Assembly (NCBI GenBank): GCA_026400845.1
Contig: JAPLOH010000103.1
Location: forward strand, 1 to 56,627
Length of the DNA stretch: 56,627 nucleotides
Reading direction: 5' to 3'
Source of the DNA: Alphaproteobacteria bacterium
GTDB taxonomy: Bacteria; Pseudomonadota; Alphaproteobacteria; Acetobacterales; Acetobacteraceae
The translations under genes were made by a program, and so were the position numbers. Under the pieces are notes generated by a model, which was not told the DNA's origin, did not search any database, and saw only the letters and a list, made by a program, of their open reading frames with translations. This document shows, in pieces, positions 1 through 9,006 of this stretch (position 1 is the stretch's first letter; each line of letters begins with the position of its first letter).

Positions 1-601
1 AAATCATCCGGCTTTCCTGATGGTCCGCGATGGTGATCGGCTTGGTCATCGCCGCATTGCCGTTGAGGATGGCGTGGTTGCGGGTGGTGACCGCGATTTC
101 GGCGAGTTGGCGGCTGGTGGTGCCGAACATCTCCATGTGGCGCCGCGCCATCGGCGCGTAGAGCTGGGCCGGCGCGATGCCGCCCAGCGGCATCTCGAAT
201 TCGCCGACCACGCGGAACTGCGGCATCTGATGCACGCGGGTGCTGATGCGGGCGCCGGAGTAGCCGGTGCGCCCGATCGGCAGCAACACGTGGCGGCAAA
301 TGCCGGCGGCGATGGCGGCCGCAGCGCACTGGATCGCCGCCACCGGGCTCGCGCCCCCCATCGGCGTGGTGGCGGAAAAGCGCAAGTCGGGGATGCCGAA
401 ATTGGTGATGAAATCCTCCGCCACCACGGCGCCCGAGGCGATCGGGATCACCCCGTCGATATCGCGCGGGTAGAGCCCGGCATCGGCGATGGCGGCCAGC
501 GAGGCCTGCAAGGTAAGCGACAGCGAACTGCCCTGCGCCTCGCCGCGCCGGTAGCTGGTTTCCCCGATCCCGCTGATCGCGGCGACGTCGCGTAGTCCCA
601 T
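1..601 (-). CDS. Thiolase-family protein (SCP-x/lipid-transfer type), partial
   Basis: The first 200 codons of a gene that runs off the left edge of the window; no stop codon is reached. The N-terminus (MGLRDVAAISGIGETSYRR) and the segment near residues 75-110 (PMGGASPVAAIQCAAAAI, then AGICRHVLL) match the non-specific lipid-transfer/acetyl-CoA acetyltransferase branch of the thiolase superfamily, which acts on acyl-CoA thioesters in the cytosol. I chose the ATG at 601-599 because an AGAGGAG ribosome-binding site (614-608) lies 6 bases upstream; an in-frame ATG at 607 abuts that site and is less likely. The stop of the upstream lipoprotein gene is 17 bases away on the same strand, so they may be cotranscribed. 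Whether the missing C-terminal half keeps thiolase catalytic residues cannot be seen; many members of this branch are non-thiolytic and sit beside DUF35 proteins. Confidence 0.75.
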   Translation of the reverse strand, partial: MGLRDVAAISGIGETSYRRGEAQGSSLSLTLQASLAAIADAGLYPRDIDGVIPIASGAVVAEDFITNFGIPDLRFSATTPMGGASPVAAIQCAAAAIAAGICRHVLLPIGRTGYSGARISTRVHQMPQFRVVGEFEMPLGGIAPAQLYAPMARRHMEMFGTTSRQLAEIAVTTRNHAILNGNAAMTKPITIADHQESRMI

Positions 602-618
602 TCTCATCTCCTCTTGGT

Positions 619-1230
619 TCAGGGCGGCAGTTTGTAGAGCTCGATGCGGATGCGGCCGTTATGCGCGAGCGTATGGTGCGCCGCCGCCTCCGAGCCGCTT
701 GTCCAAACGAATACGCCGTTGCCGACCACCGCCGAATTCACCTGCACCCGGCTCTGGATGCGGTTCACATCCCGCCCGATGACGGGCGGGAAGGAGGCCA
801 CGACGATGGCCGCATCGTCCGGGCGTAGGCGCAGCAGGGTGGCGAGCATGCCGCCGCGGAAGAGGAAACTGTCAGCACCTATCTCGCGCACCACCCGCCC
901 GGCATCGTCCAGCACATAGACGCGCGGCGCCATCAGGGTGCGCCCTTGCGCCACACTCGCCACCGCCACCGCCGCCGGCGCGCCGCCGGGGGCGAAGCGG
1001 AAGGCGGTGTAGAGGCTCAGCCCCTCCGGCGTCTTGAGGCAGGGCGAGCCGGCATCGACGTCGGCGAAGCTGAGCTTGCCGTCGGGTAGGATGATGGCCG
1101 CCCCCGCGGCATCGGCCGAGGGGGTGTCAGGGCAGCTGCGCGCGCCGATGTCGAGCAGCGGCGGCAGGTCGGGCGGCGGCGGTACGCAGCCGGCGAGGCA
1201 GAGCACCAGCAGGGCCGCGAGGCGCCTCAC
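619..1230 (-). CDS. Hypothetical lipoprotein (203 aa)
   Basis: Short exported protein of unknown function. It opens with a classical lipoprotein signal: two arginines, a hydrophobic run and the lipobox LAGC with Cys at residue 15, followed by a proline-rich linker (VPPPPDLPPLL). The rest is a small, probably beta-rich domain with no motif I recognise. Its start codon overlaps the stop of the next upstream lipoprotein gene by 4 bases (ATGA at 1230-1227), which suggests translational coupling, so the two lipoproteins are probably made together and may act at the same envelope site. The function is unknown and I assign none. Confidence 0.7.
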   Translation of the reverse strand: MRRLAALLVLCLAGCVPPPPDLPPLLDIGARSCPDTPSADAAGAAIILPDGKLSFADVDAGSPCLKTPEGLSLYTAFRFAPGGAPAAVAVASVAQGRTLMAPRVYVLDDAGRVVREIGADSFLFRGGMLATLLRLRPDDAAIVVASFPPVIGRDVNRIQSRVQVNSAVVGNGVFVWTSGSEAAAHHTLAHNGRIRIELYKLPP

Positions 1231-1946
1231 TTGAGGAGCGTTCCGAGCGCGTCGGTCACCCGATCGATGGCGTCCTGCATGCCCATCACCGCTTTCGGCG
1301 GGTCGGCGAACAGCAACTCGGAATTGGTGAACACGTAGGCCGGGTCGGGCGAGAGGCCGACGAAGCCGGCGGCGTTGACCAGCGGGTTGTAGATGATGGT
1401 GTCGCGCATCAGCACCGTGGTGCCGCCAGCCTGAGTCATGCGGCAGCGCAGACCGAGGAAGGGCCGGTACGGCGCCGCGTCGGTCACCCCCGCGGCGACG
1501 TAGCCGAAACGGGCGACGATGCAGTCGAGATAGGCATCGGGCTTGGCGTCGGCGGCTAGGTTGCCGTATCCGCCCTCGATGAACTCGATGCGGTCAGTGC
1601 GCGCGCTGGCCTCCACCACCTCGTAGCCGCGCGCCTTGAGGGCGGCGATCATCTTGGTGCGGAATATCCCCTGCCCGTCGAAATTTTGCGGGGCGATGGA
1701 GTCGCGGAACTTGCTGTCGAGGTTGGCCTGGATGGCGGCGCCGACCAGGGCGCCGACCAGGCCGAAACTCTGGGCCGGCGAGGAGGCCAGCAGTGCGGTG
1801 GGGCCGGCGGTCGGCCAGGCCGGCGACAGGACGGCCAGGGTCTTCACCGGGGTGGCGCCGCGATCATAGGGGATCACCGGCACAGCGCAGGCGCTCAGCA
1901 GCAACAGCAGGCCCAGCACAGTCGGGCTCTTCAGTCGGCAGAACAT
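1227..1946 (-). CDS. Hypothetical lipoprotein (239 aa)
   Basis: Envelope lipoprotein of unknown function. The signal peptide (MFCRLKSPTVLGLLLLLSAC) ends in the lipobox LSAC with Cys at residue 20. The mature part contains a glycine/alanine-rich hydrophobic stretch (FGLVGALVGAAIQ) and a domain of about 150 residues that I cannot assign confidently. The open frame continues far upstream, but that stretch is antisense to the dehydratase gene; the ATG at 1946 is the only start that places a lipoprotein signal at the N-terminus. The gene overlaps the downstream lipoprotein by 4 bases and is divergent from the dehydratase at 2073. Confidence 0.7.
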   Translation of the reverse strand: MFCRLKSPTVLGLLLLLSACAVPVIPYDRGATPVKTLAVLSPAWPTAGPTALLASSPAQSFGLVGALVGAAIQANLDSKFRDSIAPQNFDGQGIFRTKMIAALKARGYEVVEASARTDRIEFIEGGYGNLAADAKPDAYLDCIVARFGYVAAGVTDAAPYRPFLGLRCRMTQAGGTTVLMRDTIIYNPLVNAAGFVGLSPDPAYVFTNSELLFADPPKAVMGMQDAIDRVTDALGTLLK

Positions 1947-2072
1947 CCGTCCGCTCCGTCGTTTATTGTTGGGACGAACCTCGCATGGCGGATTGCCAAC
2001 CGCAATATTCCCGCCGCCCTTTCCTTGCGCCCCCTGCTGCGGTTCACTGCCAGCAACATGGAGGACGCCACG

Positions 2073-3023
2073 ATGACGCTGCACGCCCCGAGCCTCGCCG
2101 AGATCGATGCCGCGCGGAGCCGCATCATGGGCACCGCGATCCGCACGCCGCTGATCCGATTGCCCGACCGGGACGGCGACAACGAGATATGGCTGAAACT
2201 CGAAATCCTCCAGCCGGTCGGCTCCTTTAAGCTGCGCGGCGCCGGCAACTGTATCCTGAGCGCGCCGCCAGGGCAGCTTGCCCAGGGCGTCTACACCGCG
2301 AGCGCGGGGAACATGGCGCAAGGGGTTGCCTGGATGGCGCGCGAGCTTGGCCTGCCGGCCAAGGTGTTCGTGCCGAGCCACGCCCCGGAAGCCAAGGTAG
2401 CGGCGATCCGCAACCTTGGTGCCACCGTCGAGAAGATCAGCTTCGAGGACTGGTGGACCATCATGATCGATAATGGCCGCGCCGGCGAGGCGGGCTGCTT
2501 TGTTCACCCGGTTTGCGACACTGCGGTGATGGCGGGCAACGGCACTATCGGGCTCGAAATCGCCGAGGATTTGCCGGACGTCGATGCCGTCATCGTGCCT
2601 TTTGGCGGCGGTGGGCTGGCGTGCGGCATCGCTGCCGCACTGCAGGGAGTGCGCCCGGCCGCGCGCGTGATCGCCTGCGAGGTCGAGGGTGCGGCGCCGC
2701 TCGCCGCCGCGCTGGCGGCGGGGGCGCCAACCACGGTCGAATACCACCGCAGCTTCATCGACGGCATTGGCAGCACCGCAGTGTTGCCGGCGATGTGGCC
2801 GGTGGTGCGGCCGTTGATCGCGGAGTCGATCGTCGTTCCGGTGCCCGAGATCGAAGCTGCGCTGCGGCTGATGATCAATCGTCTGCACGTCATCGCCGAA
2901 GGCGCCGGCGCCACGCCGCTCGCGGCCGCGCGGCGCAGCGGGATGAAGGGGGCAAAAATCGTCTGCATCGTCTCGGGTTCGGGCATCAACTTCGCCGAGG
3001 TGGCGCGGATAATGGCGGGGTAG
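2073..3023 (+). CDS. Threonine/serine dehydratase-like PLP enzyme (fold type II)
   Basis: Predicted pyridoxal-phosphate-dependent ammonia-lyase of 316 residues. The PLP-lysine motif is GSFKLRGAGN near residues 50-60, the asparagine/serine cofactor contact is TASAGNMAQG, and the phosphate-binding glycine loop is PFGGGGLACG. A serine near the C-terminus (CIVSGSG) fits the pyridine-nitrogen contact of the threonine dehydratase family. There is no C-terminal ACT-like regulatory domain, so this is a catabolic-type short enzyme rather than biosynthetic IlvA. EutB of hydroxyectoine breakdown has the same architecture and is a possible identity, but no other ectoine gene is nearby. The ATG at 2073 is preferred to that at 2058 because GGAGG at 2060-2064 sits 8 bases upstream of it. 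Confidence 0.8.
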   Translation: MTLHAPSLAEIDAARSRIMGTAIRTPLIRLPDRDGDNEIWLKLEILQPVGSFKLRGAGNCILSAPPGQLAQGVYTASAGNMAQGVAWMARELGLPAKVFVPSHAPEAKVAAIRNLGATVEKISFEDWWTIMIDNGRAGEAGCFVHPVCDTAVMAGNGTIGLEIAEDLPDVDAVIVPFGGGGLACGIAAALQGVRPAARVIACEVEGAAPLAAALAAGAPTTVEYHRSFIDGIGSTAVLPAMWPVVRPLIAESIVVPVPEIEAALRLMINRLHVIAEGAGATPLAAARRSGMKGAKIVCIVSGSGINFAEVARIMAG

Positions 3024-3063
3024 GACTCTTGCGCTGAACGCGGGCACCGGGTTTGCCGATGAC

Positions 3064-3654
3064 GTGGAAGCGGAGATGGCGTCGGGCGCCTATACCGCCG
3101 AACTGCGTGCGGCGGCGGCGAAGGACGTGGTGATCGTCGAGCGCGACGGCAGGTTGACAGCGTTTCCCCTTCTGCTGCGGCTCGAACCCAAATCCGCCGC
3201 GGTGCGCATAGGCACGAGGCTGAACCGTGCGCTCAACCCTGCGTCGCTCGTCGAAACCCTGCGTCGCGCCCAGGCCAGCCAGGCTTTCCGCCCGGCCCAG
3301 GTGCTCGAACGCCTGTTCGCCGTCTTTCGCCATATGGCGCCGACGGTGCAGCCGTCATGGCGCGAGACGACACCTGGCGCTGGCCCGGTGTTCCTACTGC
3401 TTGACCTGCACTACGCGATGACGGTGCTGCCGGACGGGGAGGCTCCCGGGCCGCTGAAAACCCCTGGTGTTCTGCGTGAAGGTGGTGAGACACGAGCGCC
3501 ATTTCGCGAATTGCAATGGCCGCGTTGCAGAATGCAACGCAAACTGCGCAGTATGCGGGACCCGCAGCGCCCTGGCGTGTGGCACGGAACGTGCCCCTAC
3601 TCGGCCTTATCCTCTGCGGAGATGGATCTTGCTCGACATGCCCTCCATTCGTGA
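3064..3654 (+). CDS. Unrecognised open reading frame before the histidine kinase
   Basis: An open frame from the stop at 3010-3012 to 3654; the first usable start seems to be the GTG at 3064, giving 196 residues. I recognise no family. Residues 1-115 look protein-like (ERDGRLTAFPLLLRLEP; then VFLLLDLHYAMTVLPDGE), whereas the last 60 residues are rich in Arg and Cys and resemble translated non-coding DNA. No good Shine-Dalgarno sequence precedes 3064, and the frame overlaps the start of the kinase by 17 bases. It could be a real small gene, a decayed gene, or chance coding in GC-rich DNA. Confidence 0.3.
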   Translation: MEAEMASGAYTAELRAAAAKDVVIVERDGRLTAFPLLLRLEPKSAAVRIGTRLNRALNPASLVETLRRAQASQAFRPAQVLERLFAVFRHMAPTVQPSWRETTPGAGPVFLLLDLHYAMTVLPDGEAPGPLKTPGVLREGGETRAPFRELQWPRCRMQRKLRSMRDPQRPGVWHGTCPYSALSSAEMDLARHALHS

Positions 3655-6127
3655 AAGCGACGCACATCCTGCTGGTGCAACCGCCTGGTTCCAGGGGGTG
3701 CTCGTGCTGCTGGTTATTTCCGTCGTCTGGATCGGGATCGGGCTGAACCTCCGCCAGGAGCGCGCGCAGATCGAGCGCGACGCGTGGGGCGAGGTGGACA
3801 ACCTGGCGCGCGGTTTTGCCGAAAGCACTCGCCGCACTGTCGAGGCAGCCGATCAAGTGCTGCGCACAGTGCGCACGGTGTACCGGTCGGACCCCGGGCG
3901 CTTTGACATCCGCAAAGTGGCGCCGGCGGATCAGGTGCTGACGGAACTCACCCTGCAGGTCACCCATGTCGACGCGCAAGGCTATGTGGTCGACAGCAAC
4001 CTGCCGGGCGGCCGCGGAGTCGATTTGTCGGACCGCGAGCACATCCGCGTGCACAAGGACCGGGCGGACGATTTCCTGTTCGTCAGCAAGCCGGTACTGG
4101 GTCGGATTTCCGGCAAATGGTCGTTGCAGTTCACCCGCAAGCTGGTCGCCCAGGACGGCAGCTTCGCCGGCGTGCTGGTCGTCTCGATCGATCCGTCGTA
4201 CATCAGCAGCTTCTACAACAGCCTCGACATCGGCCAGGGCTCGATAACGCTGGTCGGACTCGATGGCGTGGTGCGCGCTCACGCGCCGCCAACCGCGCGC
4301 ATCCTCGGCGAAAAGGTCGCGGCGGGTATCCTTGCCGAGATCAACAACACCAGTGCCGCCGGGCACCTCGCGACCGCGCGCAACATCGACGGCGTCGACC
4401 GGTTCTACACCTTTCGCCGGCTCGACACGCAGCCGCTCGCCGTGCTGGTCGGGCTGTCGCGGCACGACGTGTTCCTCCCCTATGAGCGCGACGTGGTGTC
4501 CTACCTGATCGCCGGCACCGTGGTTTCGCTCGGCGTCGCCTTGATCGGCTTGCTGCTGATCCGCCAGGGGCTGCGGCTGCAATCGGCCCAGGCGGCTTTC
4601 GCGGTGGCGGTGGAGCACATGGCGCAGGGCCTGATGCTGATCGATCGCGAAGGCATCGTGCGTGTCATCAACCGGCGGGCGATCGAACTGCTCGACCTGC
4701 CGCCGGAGATCGCGAAGCCGGGCGTGCGCCAGGAACTCGGGATCGATTTCCTCCGCCAGCGCGGCGAGTTCGGCCCGGTCGGGGAGGACCTCACCGTCCG
4801 ACGGATGATCGACAGCCGAACCGCCGGCCCCACCTACTACGAGCGGACCCGCCCGAACGGCATCACCCTTGCCGTACGCACCGAGCCCCTGCCCCATGGC
4901 GGTGCGGTGCGGACCTTCGCCGATGTGACCTTGAGGAAGAACAACGAGATTGCGCTGGCCGCGGCGCGCGACGCCGCCGAGCGGGCACAACTGGCGCAGG
5001 CCGCCTTTGTTGCGACCATGAGCCACGAAATCCGCACCCCGCTGAACGCGATCTCCGGCCTCGCAGGCCTGCTGATCGACGGAATTCTGCCGGCCCGCGA
5101 GGCGGGCTACGCAGCGACGCTACGCGAAGCGGCCGATAGTCTGACGCAAATCGTGAACGACATTCTCGATTTTTCCAAGCTCGATGCCGGCCGGCTCGGT
5201 CTTGACTCGGTGCCGATCGACCTGGCCAGCCTGCTCGATGGCGTCGTCGGGCTGATGCAGATCAAGGCCTCCGAGAAGGCGATCGCTCTGCGCACGGACG
5301 TTTCCGCCGAGGTGCCGGCGCTGGTGCTCGGCGACCCCGGGCGGTTGCGTCAGGTCCTGGTCAACCTCGTCGGCAATGCACTGAAGTTCACCTCGGCCGG
5401 CGAGGTCGTCATTGCCGCCCGGGTCGAACAGGGTGACGATGACGGGCCGACGCTGCATCTTGCCGTGCGCGATACCGGCATCGGCATTCCCCCGGCAGCG
5501 GTGGCGCATGTTTTCGACGAATTCTACCAGGTGGACCACTCGACCGCGCGGCGCTTCGGTGGCACCGGGCTCGGGCTCGCCATCTCCCGGCGGCTGGTCG
5601 AGCACATGAGCGGGGCGATCGGGGTCGAGAGTGTCGAGGGCCAGGGCTCCATTTTCCACGTCCGCCTTCCGCTGCGTGTGGTGGCCGAGGCGCAGGTGCG
5701 GGAGCAGGCGCCGGCCGCTCCGGCGGCGCCCGATCCGTCGGAACCCCGGCGTCTGCGCATCCTCCTCGCCGAGGACAACGCCACCAACCGGCTGGTGGCG
5801 ATCACCCGGTTGGAGAAACTCGGCCACCGGGTCGACGCAGTGGCCAATGGTGTGGAGGCGGTCGAGATGGTGCAGCGCATGCCTTATGATCTGGTAATGA
5901 TGGACGTGATGATGCCGGAGATGGACGGCGTCACGGCGACGCGGGCCATCCGCGCGCTGTCCGGGCCGGTGCGGAAAATCCCGATTGTGGCGATGACGGC
6001 CAACGTGATGCAGGAGCAGCGCGAGGAGTACGCCGCTGCCGGCATGGACGGCTTTATCGGCAAGCCCTTCACCGCAGCCGAACTGACCGAGGCACTCGGC
6101 AGCGCGATGTCGGGCAGCCGGGCCTGA
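3638..6127 (+). CDS. Hybrid sensor histidine kinase/response regulator
   Basis: Membrane-bound hybrid sensor kinase of 829 residues. Order of parts: short cytosolic tail, transmembrane helix 1 (about 17-36), a periplasmic Cache-like sensor (about 40-290, with the conserved DLSDREHIRVH segment), transmembrane helix 2 (about 291-312), a PAS-type domain (about 325-440), a HisKA dimerisation helix with the phospho-acceptor in SHEIRTPLN (His463), an ATPase domain with N box (LVNLVGNALKFT), G1 (DTGIGIP) and G2 (GGTGLGLAI), and a C-terminal receiver with DVMMPEMDG (Asp756) and the Lys of GKPF. All catalytic residues are intact. There is no HPt domain, so an unlinked phosphotransfer partner is expected. 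GGAG at 3618-3621 is 16 bases from this ATG but 7 from an in-frame TTG at 3629, which may be the real start. No output regulator lies next to it. Confidence 0.9.
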   Translation: MPSIRESDAHPAGATAWFQGVLVLLVISVVWIGIGLNLRQERAQIERDAWGEVDNLARGFAESTRRTVEAADQVLRTVRTVYRSDPGRFDIRKVAPADQVLTELTLQVTHVDAQGYVVDSNLPGGRGVDLSDREHIRVHKDRADDFLFVSKPVLGRISGKWSLQFTRKLVAQDGSFAGVLVVSIDPSYISSFYNSLDIGQGSITLVGLDGVVRAHAPPTARILGEKVAAGILAEINNTSAAGHLATARNIDGVDRFYTFRRLDTQPLAVLVGLSRHDVFLPYERDVVSYLIAGTVVSLGVALIGLLLIRQGLRLQSAQAAFAVAVEHMAQGLMLIDREGIVRVINRRAIELLDLPPEIAKPGVRQELGIDFLRQRGEFGPVGEDLTVRRMIDSRTAGPTYYERTRPNGITLAVRTEPLPHGGAVRTFADVTLRKNNEIALAAARDAAERAQLAQAAFVATMSHEIRTPLNAISGLAGLLIDGILPAREAGYAATLREAADSLTQIVNDILDFSKLDAGRLGLDSVPIDLASLLDGVVGLMQIKASEKAIALRTDVSAEVPALVLGDPGRLRQVLVNLVGNALKFTSAGEVVIAARVEQGDDDGPTLHLAVRDTGIGIPPAAVAHVFDEFYQVDHSTARRFGGTGLGLAISRRLVEHMSGAIGVESVEGQGSIFHVRLPLRVVAEAQVREQAPAAPAAPDPSEPRRLRILLAEDNATNRLVAITRLEKLGHRVDAVANGVEAVEMVQRMPYDLVMMDVMMPEMDGVTATRAIRALSGPVRKIPIVAMTANVMQEQREEYAAAGMDGFIGKPFTAAELTEALGSAMSGSRA

Positions 6128-6209
6128 GGATCACCGACCAAACCTTGAGTCGACAACAATACGAGAGGCAAGGCGGTGCGACACCACGCCGAAGCGCGGC
6201 GTCGACCGG

Positions 6210-6216
6210 TATAAAT
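6210..6216 (+). promoter_or_regulatory. Possible -10 element upstream of asd
   Basis: TATAAAT stands out in an otherwise GC-rich 183-bp gap between the kinase and asd. No convincing -35 hexamer lies 16-18 bases upstream, so this is a weak candidate. It would give a leader of about 90 bases before the asd start. Confidence 0.25.
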
Positions 6217-6310
6217 CGCACACCACACCCCCTTGCCGTGCCACGGCATCGGGACTAACCGTGCGACGTTTGCGCGGCCACACCGGCCGCAATTGCGAGG
6301 AGTGAGATCG

Positions 6311-7351
6311 ATGGGTTACAGGGTCGCAGTCGTGGGCGCCACCGGGGCGGTCGGGCGCGAGATGCTGAAAACCCTCGCCGAGCGCAAATTCCCTGTCAGC
6401 GAAGTCGTCGCCCTCGCCTCCGCCCGCTCGGTCGGTCAGGAGATCTCCTTCGGCGACAAGCAGGTGCTGAAGGTCAAGAACCTCGAAACCTTCGATTTCA
6501 CGGGGTGGGACATCGCCCTGTTCAGCCCGGGCGCGGCGATCTCCGCCATCCACGCCCCGCGCGCCGCCGCCCAGGGCTGCATGGTGATCGACAACACCAG
6601 CCACTTCCGCATGGACCCCGACGTGCCCCTGGTGGTGCCCGAGGTCAACCCGCAGGCGCTGCTGAAGAACAAGCGCAACATCATCGCCAACCCCAACTGC
6701 TCGACCATCCAGATGGTCGTCGCGCTGAAGCCGCTGCACGACAAGTACAAGATCAAGCGCGTCGTAGTCGCCACCTACCAGGCCGTCGCCGGCGCGGGGA
6801 AGGAAGGCATGGACGAGCTCTACACCCAAACCAAGGGCAGCTTCGTCAACGATCCGCCGCGCCAGGAAATCTTCACCAAGCCAATCGCCTTCAACTGCAT
6901 CCCCCATATCGACAAGTTCATGGATGACGGATCGACCAAGGAGGAGTGGAAAATGGTGGTCGAGACCCGTAAAATCCTCGACCCCGACGTGAAAGTCACC
7001 GCCACGTGTGTGCGCGTTCCCGTCTTCATTGGCCACTCCGAAGCCATCAACGTCGAATTCGCCAACCCCATCACCCTCGCCGGCGCCCGCCAGGCCCTAC
7101 GCGACGCGCCTGGCATCGTAGTGATGGATACCCGCGAAGACGGCGGATACATCACGCCGCTCGATTGCCAAGGCGAAGACGCCACCTACGTCAGCCGCAT
7201 CCGCATCGATGACACCGTGCCGCACGGCCTGTCCTTCTGGTGCGTCTCCGACAACCTGCGCAAAGGCGCCGCCCTGAACGCCATCCAGATCGCCGAGACG
7301 ATGGTGGCGCAGGGGCTAATCGGCAAAAAGGCTCCCGTCGCGGCGGAGTGA
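6311..7351 (+). CDS. asd: Aspartate-semialdehyde dehydrogenase
   Basis: Cytosolic enzyme that reduces L-4-aspartyl phosphate to aspartate semialdehyde with NADPH, feeding lysine/diaminopimelate, threonine and methionine synthesis. The 346 residues begin with the Rossmann motif VVGATGAVG, and the catalytic cysteine lies in NPNCSTIQ (about residue 132). The histidine of the later catalytic region and the substrate-binding segment (FIGHSEAINVEF) are present. Length and motifs fit the usual 335-370 residue bacterial enzyme. GAGGAG at 6297-6302 lies 8 bases before the ATG. The gene appears monocistronic and is followed by a hairpin/T-tract at 7351-7383 and a convergent neighbour. Confidence 0.96.
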   Translation: MGYRVAVVGATGAVGREMLKTLAERKFPVSEVVALASARSVGQEISFGDKQVLKVKNLETFDFTGWDIALFSPGAAISAIHAPRAAAQGCMVIDNTSHFRMDPDVPLVVPEVNPQALLKNKRNIIANPNCSTIQMVVALKPLHDKYKIKRVVVATYQAVAGAGKEGMDELYTQTKGSFVNDPPRQEIFTKPIAFNCIPHIDKFMDDGSTKEEWKMVVETRKILDPDVKVTATCVRVPVFIGHSEAINVEFANPITLAGARQALRDAPGIVVMDTREDGGYITPLDCQGEDATYVSRIRIDDTVPHGLSFWCVSDNLRKGAALNAIQIAETMVAQGLIGKKAPVAAE

Positions 7352-7383
7352 AGACAAGCGCGTCTTTTTTGAAAAAAGGACGC
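7351..7383 (+). terminator. Intrinsic terminator and A/T palindrome after asd
   Basis: Directly after the asd stop, AAGAC pairs with GTCTT across a 6-base loop and is followed by more T's, a small rho-independent terminator. A second, overlapping palindrome at 7360-7383 pairs GCGTC-T6 with A6-GACGC (one bulged G). Its core matches the nested palindromes at 45089-45112 and 45181-45202, so it may belong to the same dispersed element. Confidence 0.6.
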
Positions 7384-7395
7384 TAGACGCATCCC

Positions 7396-8868
7396 TCACG
7401 AATTCGTCGCCCAGGGATCGTCCACCCGTGGCCAATACGGGATGGTGCGCTTGGTGAAGGGAATCGCGGCGAAGTCCGGGCCGATGGCACCAGGGGCGGC
7501 GACGTAGCGTACCTCGCGGGCGATCGGCGCGAAGCCGGCGTGGAAATGCTGGGTCGATTTCACCACCACGATCTTCTTGTCGGCCAGCGTGCAGCCGAGG
7601 CCGGTGAAGGCGTCGGGGTTGAACACCTGGCTGCGCGTGGAATTGAGGATGATGTCGATCCCGCCGGCCCGCACCCAGGCCGCGGCGCCGAGCCCGGCGC
7701 GGCTGCCGGACAGGCCGCCCTGGGTGTGGTTGGGTGAAAGCGCCATCACCGTCACCGTGAGGTCGACCGGGTCGCCCGAGGCAATTCCGCACTTGCCGCC
7801 GATTCGCAGGTCGAACGTGGCCCCCACGCCCGCCTCGGTGCAGAACTGCACGGCGATCGGGTCCCAGAAACAGCCGATGGCGGCGTTGGTGACGCCGCGA
7901 TCCACCATGCGGCGGAGGATATGGGTGTTGTCGGAGGGCGCCCCGCCGCCGGCATTGTCGGCGACGTCGGCGATCACCACCGGCTTGCCCCCCTCGGCTG
8001 CCAGCCCGGCGTCGATGCCGCCATCGATGCTGTCATGGCGGGGGAAGCATTCCTCGCGCAGCCGCCAGATCTCCTGGCCAAGCTCGCTGGCGGGGGCCTG
8101 GGCCTGGCCCTGGTTGTTGTCGGTCACCACCAGCATCTTGGCGCCGACCTCCGGCACGTCACCCCAGGGGAAGCCGTGCCCGAAGGAGACCGAGAGCACG
8201 CCATCCTTGCCTTCGAGCCCCGCCATCTTGGCGACGAAGCTCTTCATCGGCTCGACCGTGGTGCGCCACATCGAGATCATCCGGCAGTCATGATAGGCCA
8301 TCGCCGGCTTGATCTCGCCGCGCTGGGCGGCGGTGCACAGCGTGTAGAGCTCGGCGGCGCGCTCGCCGATGTCGATATGCGGGTATTCCTTGTAGGTGAT
8401 GATGACGTCGGCCTTCTCGCGCATCAGCTCGGTGAGGTGGCAGTGGAGATCGAGCTCGATGCCGATCGTCGCCTTCGGGCCGACGATCTCGCGCACCCTG
8501 GCCAGGGTGTCGCCCTCGCAATCGTCATAGCCATCGGCCACCATGGCGCCGTGCATGCAGAGCAACACCACATCGACCGGCATCGCCGCCTTGATGTCGT
8601 CCAGCACGAAGCCGCGCAGCTCCTCGTAGATGTTGCGCAGCGTGGTGCCGGCGGGCTGGGCGAAGGTGCACACGCTTTCCACCACCTCATGCCCCGCCGC
8701 CTCGGCCGCCTTGCGCCAGGCGATCAGCGCGGTGTTGCCGATGGTCGGAGGATGCTTGCTCGCCCCGGTGCGCCACCAGTCGCGATCGCCCATGAAGGCG
8801 GCGCGCCCGGTTGGGATCGGCGAGAAGGTGTTGGTTTCGGTGGCGAGCGTGGCGATGGCGATCTTCAT
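7396..8868 (-). CDS. M81 family metallopeptidase (MlrC-like)
   Basis: Predicted zinc enzyme of 490 residues. The family was named for MlrC of Sphingomonas, which cleaves the linearised microcystin peptide; most members are of unknown substrate and many sit beside peptide ABC transporters. The N-terminus (ATLATETNTFSP) is the family hallmark, and candidate metal ligands lie in LCMHGAMVADGYDDCEGD and ELDLHCHLTE. The C-terminal segment with LSGSRAGLGAAAWVRAGG is also typical. GGGAG precedes the ATG with good spacing. It is divergent from a TPR protein, and an orphan peptide-binding protein is found at 10542, so peptide use is a reasonable guess but unproven. No signal peptide is visible, so it is probably cytosolic. 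Confidence 0.88.
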   Translation of the reverse strand: MKIAIATLATETNTFSPIPTGRAAFMGDRDWWRTGASKHPPTIGNTALIAWRKAAEAAGHEVVESVCTFAQPAGTTLRNIYEELRGFVLDDIKAAMPVDVVLLCMHGAMVADGYDDCEGDTLARVREIVGPKATIGIELDLHCHLTELMREKADVIITYKEYPHIDIGERAAELYTLCTAAQRGEIKPAMAYHDCRMISMWRTTVEPMKSFVAKMAGLEGKDGVLSVSFGHGFPWGDVPEVGAKMLVVTDNNQGQAQAPASELGQEIWRLREECFPRHDSIDGGIDAGLAAEGGKPVVIADVADNAGGGAPSDNTHILRRMVDRGVTNAAIGCFWDPIAVQFCTEAGVGATFDLRIGGKCGIASGDPVDLTVTVMALSPNHTQGGLSGSRAGLGAAAWVRAGGIDIILNSTRSQVFNPDAFTGLGCTLADKKIVVVKSTQHFHAGFAPIAREVRYVAAPGAIGPDFAAIPFTKRTIPYWPRVDDPWATNS

Positions 8869-9006
8869 GGCGGTGTCTCCCGGCAGGGCGGTGAGACTAG
8901 CCGCGGCGGCCGGCGGTGACGAGGTCGCCGACCATACTATTGAAGGTTTCCGTTCGGCGGCGCTCTCGGCTAGCCTGCGCTGATAGATCTTCCAGGTGAG
9001 CCTGCC

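Noticed and set aside
20-595. Plus-strand open frame at the left edge
   Set aside because: Antisense to the thiolase-like gene, which has the recognisable protein and ribosome-binding site.
3233-5026. Long minus-strand open frame of nearly 600 codons
   Set aside because: It is antisense to the hybrid histidine kinase, is His/Asp/Arg-rich without domains, and its length is explained by GC-rich third positions of the real gene.
6128-6310. Riboswitch such as a lysine aptamer before asd
   Set aside because: The gap holds only a short GC hairpin and a -10-like element; it lacks the length and helices of a lysine riboswitch.
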